A stretch of 49,768 nucleotides of DNA from Deltaproteobacteria bacterium (GCA_021848385.1 JAJZUQ010000017.1:1-49768), one strand, 5' to 3'; counted from the stretch's first letter, positions 35,187-45,477 are shown. Made by a program: numbers and translations. Notes: generated by a model from the letters alone, not told the origin.

Positions 35187-37367
35187 ATGAAAGGTCTGAA
35201 ACTTGGCCAGCGGCTGATCGGTTCATTCATGGCCCTTGCCCTGATTGTTGCCATAACCGGCGTATTCGGGGTGTTCAGCATGAATCGGGTTGGAGACCGG
35301 ATTCAGGACCTGCTCAAGAACCTGGCGGGCCAGCAGAAACAGGTTCTTCTCATGGGGTCGACCCAGAAGGGGTGCCAGGTCAGCCTTTTGCGGGCGGCGA
35401 TGGTCCAGTCCGCTGCAACTACCTTCGAGGCCCATGCGAAAGAGTACCGGATGCTGCGGGATCAGTTCAGAAGCCAGTGCACGGTCATCCTCAAGGGAAA
35501 CGCGAAAATGGGGATCTCCCCGGCTTCCCCCGGCAGCGATATCGAGAAGCGGGCCAAGGTGGCCCTTGAGAAGTGGGATGCTTTCGACAAGATGGCCGAA
35601 GAGCTTCTGGCCGCCAAGGAGCAATCGCTCAAGGGGGGGGGGAGCAATGGACAGCTGCAGAAGCTGGCCGGGGATCAACTCACTGCCGTGAGCGAAGATG
35701 CCAAGCTGGCCGTGGACGACCTCCTGGTGGCGGTCGGAAACCGGATGACCAAGGTCAACGCGGAGGTTGGTGCGATCCAGCGTTCGGCGGGAGTGACCTT
35801 TGCGGTGGTGATTGTCCTTGCCATCATTGTGGCGGCCGGCTTTGGCGTGGCCACATCGAGATACATCGTCAGCCGTCTCAATGCAATGGCCGGAGCTCTG
35901 CGGCGGGGTTCACAGGGAGATCTTACCTCGCGGCTCGCAATCGATTCCAGCGATGAACTCGGCAAGCTGGGGGACGATTACAATGTCATGATTCAGAGGT
36001 TGTCCGAGATGGTCGGCAAGGTTGATGCGTCGACTACCGACCTGGGAGGGATTTCAGAGAGCCTGACCCATGCATCGAAGCAGGTTGTGAATGCGGCCCA
36101 CCTCCAGGCTGACGGCGTTAGCCATACCTCATCGGCCATGACCCAGATCAATACCTCTGTCAAGGGGGTTGCCGAAGGGGTTGACGCCCTTTCCCAGTCG
36201 GCATCGGAAAGCTCTTCTTCCATCCTGGAGATGGCGGCCAGCATCGAGGAAGTGGCCTTCAACATGGAGAATCTCACCCAGTCGGTGGAAGAGGTCAGCG
36301 CTTCCATCAGCGAGATTTCCCTTTCGATCAAAGAGGTGGGGAATGGTGTGGTGAGCCTCATGGAGGCATCCACAACGACAGCGTCATCGGTTATGCAGAT
36401 GGACAGTTCCATCAAGCAGGTGGAACGGAATGCCATGGAGACTGCTGCCATTTCGGATGAGGTCAGGAAGGATGCCGAGAACGGCAAGAAGACCGTGGAG
36501 GCGACCATTGCGGGGATTAACGCGATCCGCACCTCTTCACGAATCACCTCTGATGTGATAAATACTCTGTCGGGACGGGCGGATGACATCGGTGCCATTC
36601 TTTCGGTTATCGACGAAGTGGCAGAGCAGACCAGCCTGCTTGCCCTGAATGCGGCGATCATAGCGGCCCAGGCCGGTGAGCACGGCAAGGGGTTTGCCGT
36701 GGTTGCCGACGAGATCAAGGATCTCTCGGAACGGACCAGCAGTTCCACCCGTGAAATTGCCGCTCTCATCAAGGCGGTGCAGGACGAGACCCGGCGGGCG
36801 GTCGACGCGATAAATCAGGCGGAAACGAGTATTGCCGAAGGTGAAGAGCTGTCCCAGAGGTCAGGTGAAGCTCTGAACAAGGTTCTCGAAGGGGTGACCA
36901 AGTCCAGTGACCAGATGGCCGAAATAGCCCGCGCTACGGTGGAACAGGCACGGGGGAGCCATGTCATCCGCGATGCCATGGAGCAGGTATCCGAGATGGT
37001 CGGGCAGATCGCCAATGCGACCAGGGAACAGGGGATGGGGAGCGGGATGATCACGGGGGCGGTGGAGCGGATGAAGGATCTCACCACACAGGTCCGTTCG
37101 TCGACGCGGGAGCAGAGCAAGGTCGGCAATTTCATCGCCAAGTCCACCGAGGATATCACCGATATGATTCGCCAGATCAAGATCGCCTGCGACGAGCAGC
37201 GGCGTGGAAGTGAGCAGGTGGTAACGGCTGTTGAGGATATTCAGCAGTCCACCAGCATAAATCTGGAGGCGACCCGGACCATGAATGAGGCGGTGGAAAA
37301 TCTTTTCCGCCAGACTGAAATTCTGCGGCAGGAGATGGCCTCCTTCAAGGTAAGGGAGCCGGCATGA
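35187..37367 (+). CDS. Methyl-accepting chemotaxis protein
   Basis: 726-residue transmembrane chemoreceptor. TM1 (about 11-29), a helical periplasmic domain (about 30-190), TM2 ([17 protein letters not shown], about 196-218), HAMP, then a long signalling bundle with the conserved hairpin [20 protein letters not shown] and [20 protein letters not shown]. No C-terminal NWETF-type tether. The ATG at 35187 is preferred to the GTG at 35184. A G10 tract (35633-35642) lies at codons 149-152, within the periplasmic domain. The stop overlaps the trpA start (ATGA). The ligand is unknown; the adjacent binding protein is a candidate partner. Confidence 0.95.
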   Translation: MKGLKLGQRLIGSFMALALIVAITGVFGVFSMNRVGDRIQDLLKNLAGQQKQVLLMGSTQKGCQVSLLRAAMVQSAATTFEAHAKEYRMLRDQFRSQCTVILKGNAKMGISPASPGSDIEKRAKVALEKWDAFDKMAEELLAAKEQSLKGGGSNGQLQKLAGDQLTAVSEDAKLAVDDLLVAVGNRMTKVNAEVGAIQRSAGVTFAVVIVLAIIVAAGFGVATSRYIVSRLNAMAGALRRGSQGDLTSRLAIDSSDELGKLGDDYNVMIQRLSEMVGKVDASTTDLGGISESLTHASKQVVNAAHLQADGVSHTSSAMTQINTSVKGVAEGVDALSQSASESSSSILEMAASIEEVAFNMENLTQSVEEVSASISEISLSIKEVGNGVVSLMEASTTTASSVMQMDSSIKQVERNAMETAAISDEVRKDAENGKKTVEATIAGINAIRTSSRITSDVINTLSGRADDIGAILSVIDEVAEQTSLLALNAAIIAAQAGEHGKGFAVVADEIKDLSERTSSSTREIAALIKAVQDETRRAVDAINQAETSIAEGEELSQRSGEALNKVLEGVTKSSDQMAEIARATVEQARGSHVIRDAMEQVSEMVGQIANATREQGMGSGMITGAVERMKDLTTQVRSSTREQSKVGNFIAKSTEDITDMIRQIKIACDEQRRGSEQVVTAVEDIQQSTSINLEATRTMNEAVENLFRQTEILRQEMASFKVREPA
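35633..35642 (+). repeat. G10 homopolymer inside the chemoreceptor gene
   Basis: Ten consecutive G's encode the end of Lys plus Gly-Gly-Gly. It is the longest homopolymer noticed in the window. Loss of one G would bring in a stop at 35689-35691; gain of one would bring in a stop at 35954-35956. Confidence 0.95.
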
Positions 37368-38161
37368 GCAGAATAGCGGATAAGTTTGCGGAATTGGCCC
37401 GGAAGGGAGAAAGGGGGCTTATCACCTTTATCACCGCGGGCGATCCCGACCTGGCAACGACCGAACTGCTCATCCCCCTGATCGAGCAGGCCGGTGCCGA
37501 TATCATCGAGCTGGGCGTCCCTTTTTCCGACCCGATGGCCGATGGCCCAACCATTCAGCTTTCCTCGGAACGGGCGCTTGCCTCAGGTACCACCGTGGCA
37601 AAGATTTTAGCAATGGTAAAATCGGTGCGCAATCGCAGTCAGGTGCCGCTCCTTCTCATGGGATACTACAACCCTATATTCATCTACGGACCGGAGAGGT
37701 TTCTTGCCGATGCCGCAGCTGCCGGCGTGGACGGGGTGTTGCTGGTGGACCTCCCCCCCGAGGAGGCGGGCGAATTCAAGGCGCTGGCTGACTTCCATGG
37801 CCTTGACGTGATCTTCCTCCTCACCCCCACCTCGGACAAGGCGAGGATCGACAAGGTCGCCCGGCTTGGCAGCGGTTTTATCTACTACGTGTCGGTGACC
37901 GGTGTGACCGGGGCGCGGAAGTCGGTTGCCGGTTCGGTCCTTGATGCCGTGACGGGGCTCAAGGGGAAGATCCGGCTGCCGCTGGCGGTAGGTTTCGGTA
38001 TTGCCGACCCGGAACAGGCAGGAAAAGTGGCAAGCGTTGCCGACGGGGTCGTTGTCGGGAGCGCAATCGTCAAGCTTTTCGAAACCCATCAGGGGAAGGC
38101 TCTTCAGGACAGGGTAACGGCCTTTGTTGCCTCACTAAGGGCCGGTATCGGGCGGGGGTGA
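37364..38161 (+). CDS. trpA: Tryptophan synthase alpha subunit
   Basis: Cleaves indole-3-glycerol phosphate to indole and passes it to TrpB. 265 residues. Motifs: [19 protein letters not shown], the catalytic Glu in [20 protein letters not shown] with the second acidic residue in [28 protein letters not shown] and [13 protein letters not shown]. Intact. It is separated from trpB by about 10 kb and overlaps the chemoreceptor gene by 4 bp, so its translation is probably coupled to that gene rather than to the trp operon. Confidence 0.97.
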   Translation: MSRIADKFAELARKGERGLITFITAGDPDLATTELLIPLIEQAGADIIELGVPFSDPMADGPTIQLSSERALASGTTVAKILAMVKSVRNRSQVPLLLMGYYNPIFIYGPERFLADAAAAGVDGVLLVDLPPEEAGEFKALADFHGLDVIFLLTPTSDKARIDKVARLGSGFIYYVSVTGVTGARKSVAGSVLDAVTGLKGKIRLPLAVGFGIADPEQAGKVASVADGVVVGSAIVKLFETHQGKALQDRVTAFVASLRAGIGRG

Positions 38162-38199
38162 GGCGGCGGTCTGCTGCGGCCGCCGGCGGGGCAAATGGT

Positions 38200-38228
38200 T
38201 TGACATCGGACGGGATTTCTGGTATCAC
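38200..38228 (+). promoter_or_regulatory. Candidate sigma-70 promoter of accD
   Basis: TTGACA (38200-38205), 17-bp spacer, TATCAC (38223-38228), 52 bp before the accD ATG. The perfect -35 makes it credible although the -10 is weak. Confidence 0.55.
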
Positions 38229-38279
38229 TCGCGTTCAATTTAACTAAAAAGGGGCACCGGCCCCGACGAGGCACATCCC

Positions 38280-39134
38280 ATGGCATGGTTCAAACGAGAC
38301 AAGGCCCCCCTGGGGCGTGGAGAAGAAAAAAAGGTGAACGTCCCCGAGGGGCTCTGGAGCAAATGCCCCGGTTGCGGTGAGACGATTTACTGCAAGGATC
38401 TTGAAAAAAACCTCAATGTCTGCCCCAAGTGTGGCCATCACTCGCGCATTTCCGCCCGCAAGCGTCTGGAGGTGCTTCTCGATGAAGGGAGTTTCGTCGA
38501 GCATGATGCCGGCATGGTGTCGGTGGATTTCCTCGCGTTTAAGGATTCCAAGAGCTACCAGGAGCGGATTGATGCAGCCGTAGCCAAAGGAGGCTCCAAG
38601 GATGCTGTCATCTGCGGTACGGGGACCATCGAGGGGACACCGCTGCAGGTGGCGGTCTTTGATTTCTCCTTCATGGGGGGAAGCATGGGGAGTGTTGTCG
38701 GGGAGAAGATCACCCGTGCAATCGAGCGCGGTCTGGAGCAGAACACCCCCGTCATCATAGTTTCCGCTTCCGGTGGCGCCCGCATGCAGGAGAGCATCCT
38801 CTCCCTCATGCAGATGGCCAAGACCTCGGCGGCACTGGCGAAATTGAAAGAACGGGGACTGCCATTCGTCTCCATCCTGACCGACCCGACCACCGGTGGT
38901 GTGACCGCCAGTTTTGCCATGCTTGGTGACATAAACATGGCGGAGCCCAAGGCTCTTATCGGGTTTGCCGGTCCCCGTGTCATCGAGCAGACCATCCGCC
39001 AGAAACTTCCCGAAGGGTTCCAGCGGGCTGAATACCTCCTCGACCACGGCATGGTGGATGTTATCGTCGATCGGCGCGAAATGCGCAAGATGCTTGCCAG
39101 CATTCTAAGGATGCTCTATAGAACGGCAGCCTGA
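38280..39134 (+). CDS. accD: Acetyl-CoA carboxylase carboxyltransferase subunit beta
   Basis: Beta half of the carboxyltransferase that makes malonyl-CoA for fatty acid synthesis. 284 residues. The N-terminal four-Cys zinc ribbon is [20 protein letters not shown] with CPKCGHH continuing it. The crotonase-like core has [39 protein letters not shown] and [16 protein letters not shown], with [11 protein letters not shown]. Its own promoter and terminator flank it. Confidence 0.97.
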   Translation: MAWFKRDKAPLGRGEEKKVNVPEGLWSKCPGCGETIYCKDLEKNLNVCPKCGHHSRISARKRLEVLLDEGSFVEHDAGMVSVDFLAFKDSKSYQERIDAAVAKGGSKDAVICGTGTIEGTPLQVAVFDFSFMGGSMGSVVGEKITRAIERGLEQNTPVIIVSASGGARMQESILSLMQMAKTSAALAKLKERGLPFVSILTDPTTGGVTASFAMLGDINMAEPKALIGFAGPRVIEQTIRQKLPEGFQRAEYLLDHGMVDVIVDRREMRKMLASILRMLYRTAA

Positions 39135-39158
39135 GCCGTTTGCCATGCATGCTACAAC

Positions 39159-39189
39159 GCCCTCCGGTTTCCCCGGAGGGCTTTTTTTT
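39159..39189 (+). terminator. Terminator after accD
   Basis: GCCCTCCGG, 5-nt loop, CCGGAGGGC, eight T's, 24 bp after the accD stop. Confidence 0.93.
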
Positions 39190-39307
39190 ATGTCATGTCG
39201 AGACTCACCCTCCTTGAGCTCGCGCGTTGGTAATCCGGCCTCTCCCGGCTGTTTCCGGGCTAAATCTATGGACTTTTACCGGTGGATTACCTATAATCCC
39301 GCCTGTC

Positions 39308-40585
39308 ATGACCTATCGGGAGATACTGGATCATCTTTATGCCCTCGGGCGCTTCGGCATGAAGCCGGGGCTTGAACGGATCACCGCACTGCTTGCATCG
39401 CTCGGCAACCCCGAAGAAGAGCTTGCGACAGTTCATGTGGTCGGAACCAACGGCAAAGGGTCCACTGCTGCCTTTCTCGAATCAATCCTCCGGGCCGGGG
39501 GGGTGAAAACAGGCCTTTTTACGTCGCCGCACCTGATAAGCTTTACCGAGCGGTTCCGTATCAACGGCAGGGAGATCGATGAAGCGGAGGTGGTTTCTCT
39601 TGCCCGTCGTGTCATTGCCGTGGCGCCGCCGGCGTCGACCTTTTTCGAGCTGGTCACCGCCATGGCGTTTCTCCATTTTGCCGAACACCGGGTCGATGTC
39701 GCGGTGGTGGAGGCTGGAATGGGTGGGCGTTACGACGCCACCAACGCTGCCTCCGGCGAACTTGCGGTAATCACACCCATTGCCCTGGATCACTGCGCCT
39801 GGCTCGGGGACTCGCTGGCCGCCATCGCGGGGGAAAAATCGGGGGTCATCCGTCCCGGCAGACCAGTGGTCTCGTCTTTCCAGGAACCGGAGGCGCTGGA
39901 TGTGATCGTGAAAAGTTGCGCGTCAGGGGGGAGTCCCCTCTTTCTCTGCGGCAGGGATTTCGATGCGGTGTGGTCGGAGGGGGGGCTTGCCTATCGCGGC
40001 CTTGACGTGGCTCTTCCCCGGCTGTCCCCCGGCATTGCGGGTAGACATCAGGCGATGAACGCAGCCTGTGCCCTTGCAGCCGCGGAACTGATCGGGAGAC
40101 AGGGACTGACCGTCGACAGGAACGGCCTGGAACGAGGCATTGCCGCGGCCCGCTGGCCGGGACGTATGGAATCCTTTGCTACGGCACCTCGGATTCTCCT
40201 CGACGGGGCACACAATCCGGCGGGAAGCCTTGCCCTGGCGGGCTCCCTGGCCGATGTTCCACGCCGGCGGCTCATTCTCGTGATTGGTGTCATGGGTGAC
40301 AAGGATGTAGCAGCGATCCTTGCTCCCCTGCTTCCGCTGGTGCAGGAGGTGTTTACTGTTACTCCTCCCCTGGAGCGTGCCCTTCCTGCGGATGACCTGG
40401 CTTCACGATGCAGGGATCTTGGCGCGGAAAGGTGTACTGCCGCCGGGACCGTTGCCGATGGCATATGCAGGGCGCGGGAAGCGGCCAATCCGGATGACCT
40501 GATACTGGTATGCGGTTCTCTCTTCACGGTCGGCTCTGCCCGGGCCTTCCTGACCGGCAGGGAGTTCGAGGCAGTACGCGGCTGA
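39308..40585 (+). CDS. folC: Folylpolyglutamate synthase / dihydrofolate synthase
   Basis: Adds glutamate to dihydropteroate and folates; cytoplasmic Mur-ligase family. 425 residues from ATG 39308 (MTYREILDHLYALGRFGMKPG), the usual family N-terminus; an upstream in-frame ATG at 39227 would add unrelated sequence. Motifs: ATP loop VVGTNGKGSTAAF, TSPHLISFTERFRING, VVEAGMGGRYDATN, ALDHCAWLGDSLAAIAGEK and LDGAHNPAGSLAL. accD-folC adjacency is common in bacteria, though a terminator lies between them here. Confidence 0.95.
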   Translation: MTYREILDHLYALGRFGMKPGLERITALLASLGNPEEELATVHVVGTNGKGSTAAFLESILRAGGVKTGLFTSPHLISFTERFRINGREIDEAEVVSLARRVIAVAPPASTFFELVTAMAFLHFAEHRVDVAVVEAGMGGRYDATNAASGELAVITPIALDHCAWLGDSLAAIAGEKSGVIRPGRPVVSSFQEPEALDVIVKSCASGGSPLFLCGRDFDAVWSEGGLAYRGLDVALPRLSPGIAGRHQAMNAACALAAAELIGRQGLTVDRNGLERGIAAARWPGRMESFATAPRILLDGAHNPAGSLALAGSLADVPRRRLILVIGVMGDKDVAAILAPLLPLVQEVFTVTPPLERALPADDLASRCRDLGAERCTAAGTVADGICRAREAANPDDLILVCGSLFTVGSARAFLTGREFEAVRG

Positions 40586-40617
40586 CGCGAAGTAAACAAA
40601 GAATAAATAATGACCAT

Positions 40618-42693
40618 ATGGTGACCATGATCAGTCGTTCTGTCACAATTTTGCTGGGAGCTGTCCTGCTGACCCTCTCTCCCGGGCTTTCCCCCGCAGC
40701 GGAGAATCAGACGCCGTCAGGTCTGAAGATCCAGGCGGATACCCTTACGTATGACACGCCCACCGATACCTATCAGGCGACGGGCAACGTCGAGCTGCAA
40801 TGGGACGGTTCCACCCTCTTTTCTGACCGGGCATCGTTCCAGCAGTCCACGGGGGATGCTGTTGCCACGGGAAAAGTACGCCTTCTGAAAGAAGGCAACA
40901 CCCTGGCAAGTGAATCTCTCTCCGTCAACATTGAGAGCCAGAAGGGTGAAGCGGAGAACGCCGAACTCTTCTACAAACAGAAGAACCTGTACGTGAAGGG
41001 GCGGAAACTTGCGAAGACCGGTCTGGGTGATTACCGGCTGGAACAGGCGACATTCACCACCTGTGACGGCCCCTCCCCCGGTTGGAAGTTCTCCGCCGGC
41101 AAGCTCGACGTGACCCTTGACGAGTATGGGACAGCCCGCAACGTGCTGTTCTACGTCAAGGGTATTCCCCTGTTCTATACCCCCTACCTTGTCTTTCCCG
41201 TCATGCGCGAACGCCAGTCGGGCTTTCTGTTCCCCCATATCGGCAGCTCGAACAAAAAGGGGTTCTCCTTCGGCATTCCCTACTACTGGGCAGTTTCCCC
41301 CAGCCAGGACCTGACGGTAGACCTGGATATACAGTCAAAGCGGGGGGCAGGGCTCGGTATCGATTACCTCTATATGGGTAACGCCGGAAATCACGGCAAC
41401 CTGGCAGCTTACGGTATCTACGACACCCAGGAGCGGCGTGGGCGGGGCGAGGTCAAGCTTGTGCAGTTGCAGTCTGTTGCCTCATCCATGATCTTCCGGT
41501 CGGACTTTGATCTTACCTCGGACCGTAATTTTTTGAACGATTATGGCGAGACGACCGGGGTATATAATCGGCAGTTCCTCGATTCATCCGCATCCCTCAG
41601 TTGGCGCCGCCAGGCCTATCTGGCCGACATCGAGGGGCGTTATGCCGACAATCTGAACGCACCCAACAACCGGGCCACTCTTCAGCGGCTGCCCGTGGTC
41701 CGTTTCAGCGCAATGCCACAGCAGTTGCTGGGGGCGCCGCTTTACGCCGCGCTTGACAGCGAGTTCACCAACTTCCACCGCGTAGACGGGAGCCGGGGTG
41801 AACGGTTTATCCTCAATCCCTCTCTCTCCTATTATCGGACTCTCCCTGCCGGGGTCGATCTTGCTGCCCGGGGGGGATACCAGCTGCGCCTCTATGATGT
41901 GAACAATGCCGGCGCTGCCAATGGTGCGTCCGGCGTTGGCCTCGGCTGGGCAAACGGCTCCCTCTCAGCACCGCTGGAACGGGTGTATGAGGTCGGACAT
42001 GGGGAGCTGCAGAGGATTCGCCATACCCTCGTGCCGGAAATTGACTATGCCTTCACTCAGGAGAGGAGCCAGGGGAACCTGCCGTTGTTCGACTACGACG
42101 ACCGGCCGCTGGGGCAGCAGCTGCTGGGGTGGGCACTGACCAGCTACCTTACCGGCCGTTACGGGAAGGCAGGTGCCGCGCCTGACTACCGTGAACTCCT
42201 TTTTCTCCGGCTCAGCCAGGGGTACCAGCTTGCGGGGAGCCGGCGAGACCTGCTGAACGTGGTGGATGACGACCGGGACCGGCTGACCGACCTGCGGCTC
42301 GAAATGCGGGCCAAACCAGACCCACGCCTTACCGTTGCCCTGGACAGTCGCTACAATCCCAATCTCGGGAAGATATCCACGGCTAATGCCGGATTTGACC
42401 TGACGGATGGGATCGGCGACACGATCGGGGCGAGCTATTTCTATGGACGCAACAGTCTGAACTATATCGAGGGGCGGTTGGGACTCTCCCTTGTCAAACC
42501 GTTCGTTTTCAATTACACTCCACGGTACTCTTTTGACAAGGGGAACTTTCTGGAGTCCCTCTATGCCCTTGAGTACCGTCAGCAGTGCTGGAGCCTGAAC
42601 TTCAGCTTCCAGGAAAGGCCCGGCAACCGCGAGTTTCTGGTCAGCTTCACCCTGTACGGTCTTGGCTCCTTTGGCAAGATCAAACCGTTCTGA
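40618..42693 (+). CDS. lptD: LPS-assembly protein LptD
   Basis: Outer-membrane barrel that inserts lipopolysaccharide into the outer leaflet with LptE. About 691 residues; starts at 40618, 40621 (GTG) or 40627 all give a signal peptide (ISRSVTILLGAVLLTLSPGL). The N-terminal OstA/LptA-like beta-jellyroll shows LKIQADTLTYDTPTDTYQAT and GNVELQW repeats. Then come TTCDGPSPGWKF with one Cys of the disulfide set, GIPLFYTPYLVFP and RQSGFLFPHIG, the LptD signature, followed by a barrel ending in GKIKPF with terminal Phe. Only a few Cys are visible, so disulfide arrangement may differ from E. coli. Runs into rfbB after 51 bp. Confidence 0.94.
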   Translation: MVTMISRSVTILLGAVLLTLSPGLSPAAENQTPSGLKIQADTLTYDTPTDTYQATGNVELQWDGSTLFSDRASFQQSTGDAVATGKVRLLKEGNTLASESLSVNIESQKGEAENAELFYKQKNLYVKGRKLAKTGLGDYRLEQATFTTCDGPSPGWKFSAGKLDVTLDEYGTARNVLFYVKGIPLFYTPYLVFPVMRERQSGFLFPHIGSSNKKGFSFGIPYYWAVSPSQDLTVDLDIQSKRGAGLGIDYLYMGNAGNHGNLAAYGIYDTQERRGRGEVKLVQLQSVASSMIFRSDFDLTSDRNFLNDYGETTGVYNRQFLDSSASLSWRRQAYLADIEGRYADNLNAPNNRATLQRLPVVRFSAMPQQLLGAPLYAALDSEFTNFHRVDGSRGERFILNPSLSYYRTLPAGVDLAARGGYQLRLYDVNNAGAANGASGVGLGWANGSLSAPLERVYEVGHGELQRIRHTLVPEIDYAFTQERSQGNLPLFDYDDRPLGQQLLGWALTSYLTGRYGKAGAAPDYRELLFLRLSQGYQLAGSRRDLLNVVDDDRDRLTDLRLEMRAKPDPRLTVALDSRYNPNLGKISTANAGFDLTDGIGDTIGASYFYGRNSLNYIEGRLGLSLVKPFVFNYTPRYSFDKGNFLESLYALEYRQQCWSLNFSFQERPGNREFLVSFTLYGLGSFGKIKPF

Positions 42694-42744
42694 ATCAACG
42701 TAAATATTACTGCACGCCTCCCGGTGGAGGATGAGGAGCGACAT

Positions 42745-43818
42745 ATGACGGAGAGTTTCAATCCCGCTACCGTTCTGGTGACCGGTGGCGCCGGTTTTAT
42801 CGGCTCGAACTTCATAAATCATTTTCTGCCGGCAAACCCCGATTGCCGGGTGATCAACCTGGACCTCCTCACGTATGCAGGAAACCTTGAGAACCTGACC
42901 GGCGTGGAAAACGACCCACGCTACCATTTTGTAAAGGGTGATATCTGCGATGCACGGCTGGTGGCGCAACTCCTGGCCGACGAGCAGATCGAGGCTGTCA
43001 TCCACTTCGCCGCCGAATCCCACGTGGACCGCTCCATCTCGGGACCGGAGGTCTTCGTCCGGACCAACGTCCTCGGCACCCAGGTGCTCCTGGAGGAGAG
43101 CCGCAAACACTGGGAGTCCGGTGCTGCCCCCCTTTTCCGTTTTCTCCAGGTTTCCACCGACGAGGTGTACGGCAGTCTCGGCCCAACGGGATACTTCACG
43201 GAGGAGACGCCGCTCGCTGCCAATTCTCCCTATTCGGCGAGCAAGGCGGGGGCGGACCTGCTCGTGCGTTCCTACCATGAGACCTACGGGTTCCCGACCC
43301 TCAATACCCGCTGTTCCAACAATTACGGCCCCTACCATTTCCCTGAGAAGCTCATACCCCTCATGATTCATAACATCATCGCCAGAAAACCCCTGCCGGT
43401 TTATGGCGATGGCCTTAATGTGCGTGACTGGCTTCACGTCAAGGACCATTCGGTGGCTATCGAAACGGTGCTCAAGAAGGGGCAGCTGGGTGGCGTGTAC
43501 AACATAGGGGGGAACAACGAATGGAAGAACATCGACATCGTCAACCTCGTCTGTGACCTTCTCGACCAGCGGCTCGGACGCTCCCCCGGTGAAAATCGCC
43601 GTCTGATCACCTTTGTCAAGGACCGCCCCGGCCACGACCGGCGCTATGCCATCGACGCCTCGAAGATCAAGCGGGAACTGGGGTGGGGCCCGTCCTACAC
43701 GTTCGAGCTCGGCATCGCCGAGACCATCGACTGGTACCTTGCCAACCAGAAATGGGTGGAGGAGGTGACATCGGGCGCATACAGGGATTATTATGACAAC
43801 CAGTACGGGAACAGATAA
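42745..43818 (+). CDS. rfbB: dTDP-glucose 4,6-dehydratase
   Basis: Second step of dTDP-L-rhamnose synthesis; NAD-dependent SDR enzyme. 357 residues from ATG 42745 after GAGGAG. Motifs: NAD site TGGAGFIGSNFINHF, IHFAAESHVDRSI, STDEVYGSLG with the catalytic Asp/Glu region, YSASKAGADLLVRSY (YxxxK) and NNYGPYHFPEKLIPLMI. Intact. rfbD follows, but rfbA and rfbC are absent from the window. Confidence 0.96.
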   Translation: MTESFNPATVLVTGGAGFIGSNFINHFLPANPDCRVINLDLLTYAGNLENLTGVENDPRYHFVKGDICDARLVAQLLADEQIEAVIHFAAESHVDRSISGPEVFVRTNVLGTQVLLEESRKHWESGAAPLFRFLQVSTDEVYGSLGPTGYFTEETPLAANSPYSASKAGADLLVRSYHETYGFPTLNTRCSNNYGPYHFPEKLIPLMIHNIIARKPLPVYGDGLNVRDWLHVKDHSVAIETVLKKGQLGGVYNIGGNNEWKNIDIVNLVCDLLDQRLGRSPGENRRLITFVKDRPGHDRRYAIDASKIKRELGWGPSYTFELGIAETIDWYLANQKWVEEVTSGAYRDYYDNQYGNR

Positions 43819-43855
43819 AATGGGTCCTTACTAGATGTGTTAGCCCCCCTCCTTC

Positions 43856-43904
43856 CTCCCCCCTCCGGGGGGAGAACTTTTTGCCCTCCCCCAGCGGGGG
43901 AGGG
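43856..43904. repeat. Two GC-rich hairpins in the rfbB-rfbD spacer
   Basis: CTCCCCCC-TCC-GGGGGGAG (43856-43874) is followed by AACTTTTT, a possible terminator for rfbB. CCCTCCCCC-AGC-GGGGGAGGG (43884-43904) follows, a common REP-like palindrome. Together they separate rfbB from rfbD. Confidence 0.75.
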
Positions 43905-43997
43905 TGGGGTGGGGGAAGATGTCGAGTAATCAGGTTTCGAGTTAGTAACTGCTCAAGGTCTCATTTGATAGGAGTCTCACATGGGGGAAATAAAGAG

Positions 43998-44831
43998 ATG
44001 ATTCTCGTTGTCGGTGCAAAGGGGATGCTGGGGCAGGACCTCCTGCGGGTGCTGCCGGGGGATGTGCGCGGGGTGGACATCGAGGAGATCGATATCACCT
44101 CCGGCGAATCGGTGCGCAAGGTCCTCCTGACCCTGAAACCGCGGGTGGTGGTGAATGCCGCCGCCTATACGGATGTTGATGGCTGTGAGACGAACCGGGA
44201 CCTTGCCCTGGCGGTCAACGGTACGGGGGTGCGGCACCTTGCCGAAGTGAGCAGCCAGATCGGTGCCTGCCTGGTGCAGGTGAGTACGGACTACGTATTC
44301 GACGGCAGCAAAAACTCCCCCTGGGTCGAGGACGACCCGACCGGCCCTCTCAGCATGTATGGCATTTCGAAACTGGCCGGCGAGGAGAGCGCCCGCGTGA
44401 ACCCTGACCACCTGGTGGTCCGTACCCAGTGGCTCTATGGACTGCATGGCAAGAACTTTGTCGAGACCATGCTGCGCCTGGCGGGGGAAAAGGATGAACT
44501 GGCGGTGGTGGACGATCAGGTCGGTTCTCCCACCTGGACTATGGACCTCAGTCTGGCCATCCGTGCCCTGCTGGAGAAGGGGTGCCGCGGAACGTACCAT
44601 GCGGCCAACGCCGATGCCTGCTCCTGGAACGACTTCGCCCGCGCCATCTTTGCTGATGCAGGCCTGCCCATTACGGTGAAGCCCATGACCACGGCGGAGC
44701 TTGGCCGGCCGGCCCCCCGGCCGCTCTATTCCGTGCTCGACTGTGGCAAGCTGATCAGGGACACCGGTTTTCAGCCGCAACCGTGGCGGGGGGCGCTCCG
44801 GCAGTACCTGGAACTGCGGGGCAGGCAGTAG
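43998..44831 (+). CDS. rfbD: dTDP-4-dehydrorhamnose reductase
   Basis: Last step of dTDP-L-rhamnose synthesis, an NAD(P)H-dependent SDR. 277 residues from ATG 43998; the open frame upstream runs through the GC hairpins and is not coding. Motifs: NAD(P) loop VVGAKGMLGQDLLRVL, VVNAAAYTDVDGCE, STDYVFDGSKNSPW, YGISKLAGEE (YxxxK) and WLYGLHGKNFVETMLRL. Supplies rhamnose for LPS or other glycans, consistent with lptD nearby. Confidence 0.95.
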   Translation: MILVVGAKGMLGQDLLRVLPGDVRGVDIEEIDITSGESVRKVLLTLKPRVVVNAAAYTDVDGCETNRDLALAVNGTGVRHLAEVSSQIGACLVQVSTDYVFDGSKNSPWVEDDPTGPLSMYGISKLAGEESARVNPDHLVVRTQWLYGLHGKNFVETMLRLAGEKDELAVVDDQVGSPTWTMDLSLAIRALLEKGCRGTYHAANADACSWNDFARAIFADAGLPITVKPMTTAELGRPAPRPLYSVLDCGKLIRDTGFQPQPWRGALRQYLELRGRQ

Positions 44832-45111
44832 TCCCATGATGTAAGGGTGTCAGGCTGCACATATCGATTAGATACAGTCTGAATGAATCTATATTCGGCA
44901 GTTGAACACTGCCTGCACTTGTACTAAAGGACTATTTCTGTGATTCCAGGCTCATTACGCTGCATCCGATCAACTCACCCTGCGGGTTCAGACAGGATCG
45001 GCTGCGGACGCTTCATTTCGCCAAGAATTACGACGAAATAGCCCTCATGTACTCCTTCCGGCAGTATCCAACTGCCGTTCTTAGGACGAATCTCTGCCAA
45101 GGAGTCCGATA
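44832..45111. other. Intergenic region before the cupin gene
   Basis: 280 bp without a credible ORF. It holds a small hairpin GGCAGT-TGAAC-ACTGCC near 44900, and AAGGAG just before the cupin ATG. No clear promoter or riboswitch was recognised. Confidence 0.4.
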
Positions 45112-45477
45112 ATGAAGTTGGAGCGTGGCGAACGCCCATGGGGAACCTACACGGTCCTCGAGGAAAACAAGAGCTACAAGATCAAGCGGATCGAGGTGCT
45201 TGCCGGCCAGCGGCTGTCGCTGCAGATGCACCACCACCGCAGCGAGCACTGGATAGTCGTTTCCGGTACCGCCAGGGTGACCTGCGATGACCGGGAGTTC
45301 ATGGTCAACGTCAACGAATCGACCTTCATCCCCATGGGGAAATCCCACCGGCTGGAAAACCCGGGGCTCATCCCCCTCATCATTATCGAGGTGCAGAGTG
45401 GTGAGTACCTGGGCGAAGACGATATCGTCCGCTACCAGGACGATTACCAGCGGGTAACGGCGGAGCCGGAGCCGTGA
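45112..45477 (+). CDS. Cupin-domain mannose-6-phosphate isomerase (type II PMI) protein
   Basis: 121-residue single-cupin protein equivalent to the C-terminal PMI domain of bifunctional ManC/AlgA enzymes; it would interconvert fructose-6-P and mannose-6-P. Motifs: ERPWGTYTVLEENKSYKIKR, the metal site LQMHHHRSEHWIVVSGTA (His cluster plus Glu) and FIPMGKSHRLENPG. Start ATG at 45112 after AAGGAG. The guanylyltransferase half is a separate gene 117 bp downstream, so the usual fusion is split here. Confidence 0.9.
   Translation: MKLERGERPWGTYTVLEENKSYKIKRIEVLAGQRLSLQMHHHRSEHWIVVSGTARVTCDDREFMVNVNESTFIPMGKSHRLENPGLIPLIIIEVQSGEYLGEDDIVRYQDDYQRVTAEPEP

Noticed and set aside
41965..43635. 556-codon open frame antisense to lptD and rfbB
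   Set aside because: It spans two unrelated real genes and their spacer, which is typical of an antisense shadow.
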